From: Porodaedalea pini
Lineage: Eukaryota; Basidiomycota; Agaricomycetes; Hymenochaetales; Hymenochaetaceae
Direction: 5' to 3'
Assembly: GCA_002794775.1 (NCBI GenBank)
Contig: NBAY01000014.1
Span: forward strand, 248,001-312,000
DNA length: 64,000 bases
Shown: positions 57,042-64,000 of the stretch, in pieces
Layout of the letters: every line of letters starts with the position of its first letter
Numbering within the stretch: the stretch's first letter is position 1
Notes under the pieces: model-generated
Database searches by the model: none
What the model was told of the DNA's origin: nothing
What the model saw: only the letters and a program-made list of their open reading frames with translations
Translations under genes and position numbers: made by a program

Positions 57042-58486
57042 GATGTCGTCTAATAAATCTGCACCAGAAAAACGTCCCAAGACAAAGAAGAAGCTTTCTG
57101 CCAATGGGAATCTTGAGAAGTCCGCTACTAGCTATACAAACCTCATACACGGCATCCAAGGAGCAGAAGGTTGGTATCCTGTCGTATACATGATTCTAAT
57201 ATAATGGGCATACCGTTGAGTTGAAACTTGGTTGACTTCCGAATACTCGTCGTTTACTTTACGCCTACAGACCTATCTTCTCGGAAAGGCTTAAAGAAAA
57301 TTCATGAAAACTTCATGGATATTACAAGAAGCCTTGACAGTATATACGTACGACACGGAGATAAGGGTGTTGCTACTCAGGCTGTCTTAGCCATGTATAT
57401 AAGGTTGTGCGCGGACTCACTGTTGAGAGACTGCCTGACCAATGAATCCGGTACGATCAAATATATCCTTCCACACTTCAAGGAACTCACATAGGCTGTC
57501 ACAGGTCTTCTTTCGAAGTCTTCGATTTACTGGAGAGACGTTCCTGCTGTTATGTTTCCATTCAGGCACTCTATGCCATAACGCATCTCGGAGCGAGAGA
57601 AGTACGACTTCGAATTGCCAGTAAAAACGTTCTACTCTTGACAGTGCCCCGATGACGGAAAGCTGCCGAACTTTCTCTCACAATTCTTTCTCATTCAGTC
57701 ACAGCGGTGATGGGCAACAATTCTGCTCCTGATCCGAAGCTCGTCCGCTTACTTGAGCTTCCTCGTCTTATACGCCTCACTATACGAGAAGTGCAGAAGC
57801 CGACAGCATCTGCTTTACTCATATCGCACATTGTTCCAATTCTAGCGACTGTAACGTTGCATGGGCATAAGGAAGTCGAAGCGCAACCCTCGGCCATTAA
57901 TTTTCTGGTTGCTTTCTCCGGCGCATCCGATGTCGTCGCTCGTTCAGATGCCATTTTTGGTATTAGTGTCTGTACTCCCATGAGCACGACGCTAGCATTC
58001 CCGTAGTCGACCCAAGGAAGCTCATTGCTGCTGTAAATTGGCCACCACACTCTTCATGCGGCTCTTGTGAGCTATGGCCCAATGCGCACCGATGTATACA
58101 AGACACTTCAGGCGTCTGCCACGTTCCAGAAAGCGATATCCAAAGCTGCTCAAGACCATGACTTTTACGCCTTTGGCGCGCAATCGGGCCGCTTATTTTG
58201 GAAGTAGAATACTCTGTCACGAATGGGTCGAGGTCGAGGATCCACACACAAGCATCGAAAAGCAGGAAAGCAGATCAAACGATCTCGGACTACCGTTCAC
58301 ATACTGGGTCGATGCGCTTCCGGTATGCGCTGATGCTCCTCGTTCCCGAGGAGATGCAGATGATGATCTAGATTATTTGGAGTTCAAGTATATAATCTTA
58401 TCGCAGAAGCTAACAATGAAGAGGTATGTAACCGAGCCTAATGCATTTGATCATCTCAACAATACCCTCGTACACAACAGATAAAA
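57042..58486 (+). pseudogene. Unrecognised gene, apparently decayed
   Basis: Starts well (MSSNKSAPEKRPKTKKKLSA) with exon-like pieces separated by plausible introns: NLIHGIQGAEG, KKIHENFMDITRSLDSIYVR, ATQAVLAMYIRLCADSLLRD, SIQALYAITHLGAREV, LVRLLELPRLIRLTIREVQK and GHKEVEAQPSAINFLVAFSG. From 58081 it reads MRTDVYKTLQASATFQKAIS, with a TAG after GRLFWK; then in another frame LPFTYWVDALPVCADA and DLDYLEFKYIILSQKL. The last piece resembles helical segments seen in agaricomycete MYND-finger/TPR-like proteins, but no zinc finger is visible. Frame changes and stops argue for a relic; a partly functional gene with more introns cannot be excluded. Confidence 0.4.
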
Positions 58487-58493
58487 CATGCAC

Positions 58494-59004
58494 TTACCGG
58501 TCATGCTGCAGTCTAGCTGTTGCATGTTTAATTGCTTGCCATGCTTCCTGGATTGGGATGAAGTCCTCACCGAGCGTGCTGTGGCCCGGATGCTTCAGCT
58601 TCGCATTGTGGTTGAAGATCTTCTTGATTGTTGCATAGTCCGTGTCTACGGAAACGCCTCGAACTTGATACGTGCTTTTTGGGACAAACATTGCATCTAT
58701 GGCTGCAAAAGCCAGCCGTAAGATTGAGACTGTCATTATGAACATCCACCTGTATCTCACGAGTAGCTCGTGCTGTGGAGAATGCTTTTGGGTAGGATGG
58801 AGGTGGTGTACAAGACGGATAGAGGCCCGCGTCAACCAAGGAGTTAGGACCAGAGTAACCACGACACGGAAAACACTGACGCCAGGTCCATTATGTCTTT
58901 GCACGTCGTTGACCTCAACGAGGAGAAGCGGTGCCATGAATGTCACAGCCCCGCACCCCCTGAAAGAGGATGCCGAAGAAAGCATTGGTCCGTTTTCTTT
59001 TTAG
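58494..59004 (-). pseudogene. Sec63-like N-terminal fragment with degenerate J domain
   Basis: On the minus strand a hydrophobic segment (FRVVVTLVLTPWLTRASIRL) and a second one (MFIMTVSILRLAFAAIDAMF) precede a J-domain-like stretch: YQVRGVSVDTDYATIKKIFN, HNAKLKHPGHSTLGEDFIPI, QEAWQAIKHA. The order (membrane segments, then J domain) fits Sec63 of the ER translocon. The essential HPD is HPG here, and nothing of the later Brl domain follows, so it looks like a truncated, inactive copy. It abuts the preceding relic tail to tail. Confidence 0.5.
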
Positions 59005-59097
59005 ATGAGACATGTCCGGGTCGACTGCTGACAAACTGATGCTGCAGTTGTGTGTATCATTTTTCGATTGAAATTTCATATTTTTGCGTGAACAACA

Positions 59098-62000
59098 GGC
59101 TATCCAGGATCTTGATGCATTTGACCGACCTAAATATCGATAAGAATGCCGTTGGTCTGGATGACGATTCCCCGTATCCAGAAGTTCGCTCTGCAGTCGC
59201 AAACACCGATAACCTTCTATACCTGTGAACACGTTCCGTGCGTGGGTCCTAGGGATTGCCTGGGCAATCGTACTGCCCGGAATTAACCAGCTGCTGTTCT
59301 TCAGGTAATCATGGCTTTCACTGCTTTTACTTCGTTTGAGATTTGCTAACTCTTGTTAAGGTTTCCGGCCGTTACGGTATTATCGGTATGTACTCCTTAC
59401 ATCAGACTTGTTAATTACATGTCGAACCATGGCCGCATTCTTTTAGCTAGTTGCTCAGCTTCTCGCATACCCACTAGGAAGAGCATGGTCTGCCTTACTA
59501 CCGCGATGGACTTTTTCAGCATAGCTATCAACCCTGGGCCTTTTACCGTGAAAGAGCATGTCTTAGTCACAATTATGGCTGGCGTCGGCGTCCAAAGTGC
59601 TTATGCGGTGTGTTCTGTTTCCTATTTATCTATAACATATGCACATAACTAAGCTACATTGATACAGACAGATATTATTGCTGTACAACGCGTCTACTAC
59701 AACTAGACTAACAGTTTCATGTACCAGTGGTTGATGGTCATGTCGACACAGCTCATTGGATTCTCCATTGGCGGTATAGCAAAGCGATTCCTCGTCTCCC
59801 CACCATTAATGAGTGAGTTTTATTGCTGTCTGATGCGTGTATCAGCACTTAGTCTTGCATTGTTTTTAATTTGGCCCGCGAACCTGGTACTATGCGCATT
59901 GTTCAATACGCTCCACTCAACATTACAGTGGGATGGGTACACGCGGTGACATTTCCCGTGAACGGTTCTTCGTCTATGTTTTCACTGGTGGAACATGTTA
60001 TTAATATTGTATGTCTTCTTTCTTGTGATCGCGTTTCAAGTCGAAGTGTGCTGATCGTCTTATTTTGCGCTCTTTCTTCTCAATCGATGTTGATATACGG
60101 TTCTACACGGATAGACTTCTTTCCCGGATATATTTTCACTGCTCTCTCATTCTTCTCTTAGGTGTGTTGGATTGCACCGGATAATATAGTAAGATATTTC
60201 CGCGGCTTGCACATTGTATCTATATTGATCCGAACTATTTCGTATCACAGAAAATCAATCAGCTCTTCGGTTACTCAAGCGGACTGGGGATGAGCGTTCT
60301 GACTTTTGACTGGGCTCAGATTGCTTTCATCGGTTCGCCGTAAGTATCAGATACTCGCTGCGTCCTGTTGAAGCTAATATTGCGTCAAAAAGACTTGCAA
60401 CGCCGTGGTGGGCCGAGGTAAACATCTTTGCCGGTTTCCTCTTCTTCTTCTGGTTTTTGACCCCTGTCCTCTATGTGAGTTAATAATCCTTCTCGTTGAT
60501 ACTCAGGAATCCTGACATCGAAGTTATCTTAGTATAAGAATGCATGGTTCAGCCAATACATGCCAATTCTTTCCAGCGGATCATTCGATAATACCGACGC
60601 ACCTTATAATGTGACTTTGATCCTGTCCGAGCAGACGACCCTCGATATCGACAAATATCGCAGCTACAGCCCCCTTTTCCTCTCCACGACATTCGCAGTC
60701 AGCTACGGGTTAAGCTTTGCGGGAATTACGTCAACTATCGTCCATGCATTCTTATATTACCGCAAGCAAATCTGAATACAGGCGTGCCGTGCATTACACG
60801 AGCAACCGGACATCCACGCGCGCTTGATGAGCCAGCATTGTCAGGTTCCAGAATGGTGGTACGCAATCATCTTCGGTGAGTTCACGCACATCGGGCCCTC
60901 CTCCAAAATTTAGATTGAGAATTCTTCTATAGCGTCGATGTTCGCCTTCGGCGTCGTTGCAATAGAAGTATGGCCGACTCAGATGCCTGTCTGGGCACTC
61001 ATACTTGCCCTCATTATCGGTGACTTTACGAGCGAATGTGGCTTTACGCTTAAAAGAAACTAATTGCGCCTCTAAAGCCGTCGTCTGCATCGTCCCTATA
61101 AGAATGATCCAGGCGATCACAAACCAACAAGTCGGGCTCAATGTCATTACGGAGCTTGTGATCGGTTACGCTCTTGCCGGTCGACCTATCGCAATGATGA
61201 TGTTCAAAGTAAGTGTTTTCGATCTATACGTGTTCCGAAACGTTGAACGCTTAAATCTGTAGACTTGGGGTTACTTCACTATGGTCCAAGCGCTACAATT
61301 TACTTCTGATTTTAAACTTGGAGATTATATGAAGATTCTTCCTCGCCCAATGTTCTGGCGTCAAGTTGTGGCTACCATCATCGCCGGCGCCGTGCAACTG
61401 GGCGTCCAATCCTGGATGTTTACGAATATCCCGGATATGTGTCAGACACATCAGAAGGATGGGCAAGTATTGCGCTCTACTCCTGTCGTATACTCACTTA
61501 TTGTCAACAGGTTCACGTGTCCGAGTATTAGAGTGTTCTTCACTACAAGCGCTATATGGGGAGTCATTGGTCCAGGACTCCAATTCTCGCAAGGACAAAC
61601 ATACTAGTAAGTGTCTTTCTTGAATGATCCTACGAATCTTGACTCTTTCTTTTCGCTTGTCTATAGCCGTTCGTTTTTTCTTGTGCAAGACTAATCCTGC
61701 ATTCGTGCTCAAGCGCATCGTCTTTCTCACATAGCTCTTCTGTTCTCTTTCCTGATCGGAGCTTTCGCCCCCTTCGTACTATGGATGCTCGCGAAGAAAT
61801 GGCCGAACAATATTTTCAAATATGTCAAGTGAGGAATTGGCCTAGTCTGCTGCCGACCTATCTGCCGATCTCAACAAATCTTTATAGTGTCCCCCTAATA
61901 TTCAATGGAACAGTTTCATCCCGCCTGCGACTGCTGAAAATTATGTTCCGTGGTCGATCGTTGGATTCATTTTCCAATATGTCATTCGACGACGCCATTT

Positions 62001-62283
62001 CTCGTGGTGGTCGAAGTATAACTGTATGTTGTTCATGTGCTAACTTCTAGCATCTTATCCTGATTCAGATGCGCTTTTACAGACGTACTATCCGCTGCAT
62101 TGGACTCTGGTGCGGCAGTTGGAGCAATCCTAGTGTTCTTCTGCCTGCAGTTTCCTCGAAGCGGAACTGTGGGTGCCAATAGTATACAAAGTGCTGGGGA
62201 AACATAGTGTATATGGAAACGACAGACTGGAAGGGTGAAACGCTGAAGACAGTCGCAGATGGTGGTACTTTCGGGTTCGTCTA
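59098..62283 (+). pseudogene. OPT-family oligopeptide transporter pseudogene
   Basis: Nearly the whole transporter can be followed: DSPYPEVRSAVANTD, NTFRAWVLGIAWAIVLPGIN, LVAQLLAYPLGRAWSALLPR, NPGPFTVKEHVLVTIMAGVG, YQWLMVMSTQLIGFSIGGIA, IWPANLVLCALFNTLHS, FGYSSGLGMSVLTFDWAQIA and TPWWAEVNIFAGFLFFFWFL. A later half follows with TNQQVGLNVITELVIGYALA, MVQALQFTSDFKLGDYMKIL, FWRQVVATIIAGAVQLGVQS and a tail WKGETLKTVADGGTFG. Family introns are still in place. Lesions include frameshifts near 59143 and 59205, TAG at 59704-59706 (after VQRVYYN) and several breaks between 59940 and 60180 and after 61600. Intact OPTs import small peptides with protons at the plasma membrane. This copy cannot. Confidence 0.85.
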
Positions 62284-62535
62284 ACCGCGCCGTACTTCCG
62301 ACAGATTCTTACAACGCTGTTTATATCCGGCATAGACCCGCTACATGGTTAAAAGAAATATAATAAATCTATATCGTTAATTCATGAGCTTACGTTATTT
62401 ATGATGTTCTGATTGTGAGATGTACAAATTTTAACAATAAGTTTCTACAACTGATCTGTATTTGAAAGCCCGATTTCATAGTTTTCGACTTCAAGTGGAC
62501 TTCATCCCTTCCCTCCTCTTATGGATCGCTGTTCT
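62284..62535. other. Intergenic region
   Basis: Between the OPT relic and the 3' end of the edge gene. A/T-rich, nothing recognised. Confidence 0.4.
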
Positions 62536-64000
62536 CTAAATACGTTGCCAGCGACACTCTCCAGTAATATCGACCCCTCCTACACTACGAACAGCTTGTT
62601 CAACGTCAGAAGTTGTGTCGTAACGAAGCACAAGCACCCAGAAGTGGTCCGTTGTGCGAACCTCGCCCTCGTCACCATCGAGTGTCACCGTCTTCGCCCC
62701 ATCCGTGACTGATGTCCAATCTACTCCCAAGGGGTCCTCAAATTCTCGCTGTATTGGTACAAGCACAGCTGCAATATATTCTTTCTCACCAGCCTCGTTT
62801 ATTCCAGCGAGTATCGGTTTGTGTTTAGAGATGGATAATGCGGTACCCGGACGTACTTCAAGGAACATTAATTGGCGTATTGCACCGCGGAGGATATAAG
62901 TCTCTGGAGGAGGCCCACTGGACACCGGTGCCTCTGACTGCAGCATCAGGCATCTCGCACATGGGTTTTTGGTAGAAAAAGGTATCAACTGTCAGATGTA
63001 AAGTTAGTTTGGATTAACCAGACATTTGAGAGTGAAAGAACCTTCTTGCGAATATGCACGTGTCCGCCTTTAGCAGTCTGATGACGTATCATCCAGCTGA
63101 AGAATTCGCCGGAGTCAAGTTTCTGGTCGAGACTGAGTGTCGATGGAGAGGAGCATACTATTTCAGCTACATCGTCTGGGATCAGGCCTGGAGCGATATC
63201 CTTAAGAGCTTTAGCCATGGCTTTGTTGCAGTAGCGATCGAGCTGCAGCACTAGCTTTATTCTTCGGGCTGCATGCGAATAGATTTCCTTGTCGGAGCTG
63301 GAATAAGGCATTTGTTTGAGTCGCCATGGGATGAATGCAAACTTCGGGGCTTACCTTGTTAAGAACGAAGCGAGCCTACGACATAAAATTCGTAATAATC
63401 CGGACCTTGGAACACGTCTCAACTCGAAGATCCTGCACCATCCTCCAGCGCATTCCGCTAATATTTCTGAAGCTACAGCGTCCGGTCCGACAGAAAGGTT
63501 CTTCCACAGCGAGGCTAGTGATCTGTTTGGGTAGTTGCTGGTCATCTCTTGGATACAATCGGACTTGCAGATTTGCCTGTTCCCAAAATGCACGTCCTCA
63601 TCCTCATGATGGGCATCGTACACTATTTGAGGACAGACAGATGCAGAGTGAAATCGTAGTGGGTCAATTCTTGTCCCATCCGGTAAAGCAATCTGTGCCT
63701 CCTGCGAAAGAATTGACTTGTAGCGAGTCTGATCAAGTAGGCCCTCAACATCGCTATGGTCTGCTATGAAAGCCACAGTCTTTGGGAAAAGGTGTGCGTG
63801 GCTGCGTCGAAGAACCCAGTCAACAAATAGAAATGAATTCGCTAACTGAGCCGGCGTACCGTAGAATAGTAATAATCATTTTATTCCAGCGACGGATGTT
63901 CTCGAACTCCCTGACAGCGCCATGGTAGACGTATGACAGGTAGGAGAAAAGAGATGCTTCGCATATGTCATCCAAGCAGTTCCATTCGATAATATGAGGG
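62536..64000 (-). CDS. Unrecognised multi-exon gene, 5' part beyond the window
   Basis: The 3' exon (to stop 62536) reads FSTKNPCARCLMLQSEAPVS, IRQLMFLEVRPGTALSISKH, HFWVLVLRYDTTSDVEQAVR and ends GECRWQRI. Upstream are IYSHAARRIKLVLQLDRYCN and APGLIPDDVAEIVCSSPSTL. Further upstream are VAFIADHSDVEGLLDQTRYK, LPDGTRIDPLRFHSASVCPQ and NYPNRSLASLWKNLSVGPDA, and, near the edge, SYLSYVYHGAVREFENIRRW. The pieces are coherent and no clear lesion is seen, but the joins near 63300-63400 and 63820-63880 are not resolved. It runs off the right edge. I do not recognise the family. Confidence 0.5.

Noticed and set aside
1..64000. CRISPR arrays, bacterial operons, phage or viral genes
   Set aside because: None seen; the only reverse transcriptase belongs to the LINE relic.

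Overview
This window looks like nuclear DNA of a filamentous basidiomycete, most likely an agaricomycete. Introns are short (about 45-80 bp) with GT..AG borders and dense within genes. The gene families are typical: F-box/LRR, IMD-domain, fungal Zn2Cys6 factor, TKL-like kinase, OPT transporter, Vps68. Transposon relics (LINE, SINE, MITEs) sit between the genes. No CRISPR, operon-type or convincing tRNA gene was seen. All exon structures are read by eye from splice signals and frame continuity; none was computed.

Left part (1-19 kb): an AT-rich MITE at the very edge, then about 6.6 kb with no recognisable gene. Next come a broken multi-pass membrane-protein gene (7.3-9.4 kb), an intact F-box/LRR gene (9.8-11.4 kb) and a dead Tad1/I-like LINE (11.7-17.8 kb) with zinc-knuckle ORF1 and endonuclease-RT-RNase H ORF2.

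Middle part (19-37 kb): an IMD/BAR-like protein gene; then a gene which, when its seven exons are joined, encodes a protein kinase fused to a macro domain (22.9-25.1 kb). After this come a conserved disordered protein (28.3-30.4 kb), a UBXN1-like UBA/UBX gene (32.4-34.0 kb), a tRNA-derived SINE (34.6-35.1 kb) and a truncated, frameshifted HMG-box fragment.

Metabolic block (37-54 kb): seven intact genes that read as a carbohydrate catabolic cluster. They are a dihydroxyacetone/erythrulose-type kinase, a Zn2Cys6 transcription factor, an MFS (Dal5/ACS-type) transporter, an RpiB-type sugar-phosphate isomerase, a class II aldolase-like protein, a DenD-like D-erythronate dehydrogenase and a myo-inositol oxygenase. 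Transporter/isomerase and aldolase/dehydrogenase are divergent pairs; dehydrogenase and inositol oxygenase are convergent with a nested pair of mariner-type MITEs between them. CGGATC/CCG..CGG type sites occur in several of the shared promoters. The parts fit uptake and breakdown of inositol, tetritols or tetronates to triose phosphates, but the exact route is inference.

Right part (54-64 kb): a run of decayed genes (BTB/POZ, an unnamed gene, a Sec63-like J-domain fragment, a complete but riddled OPT transporter) around one intact housekeeping gene (Vps68). An unrecognised gene runs off the right edge.
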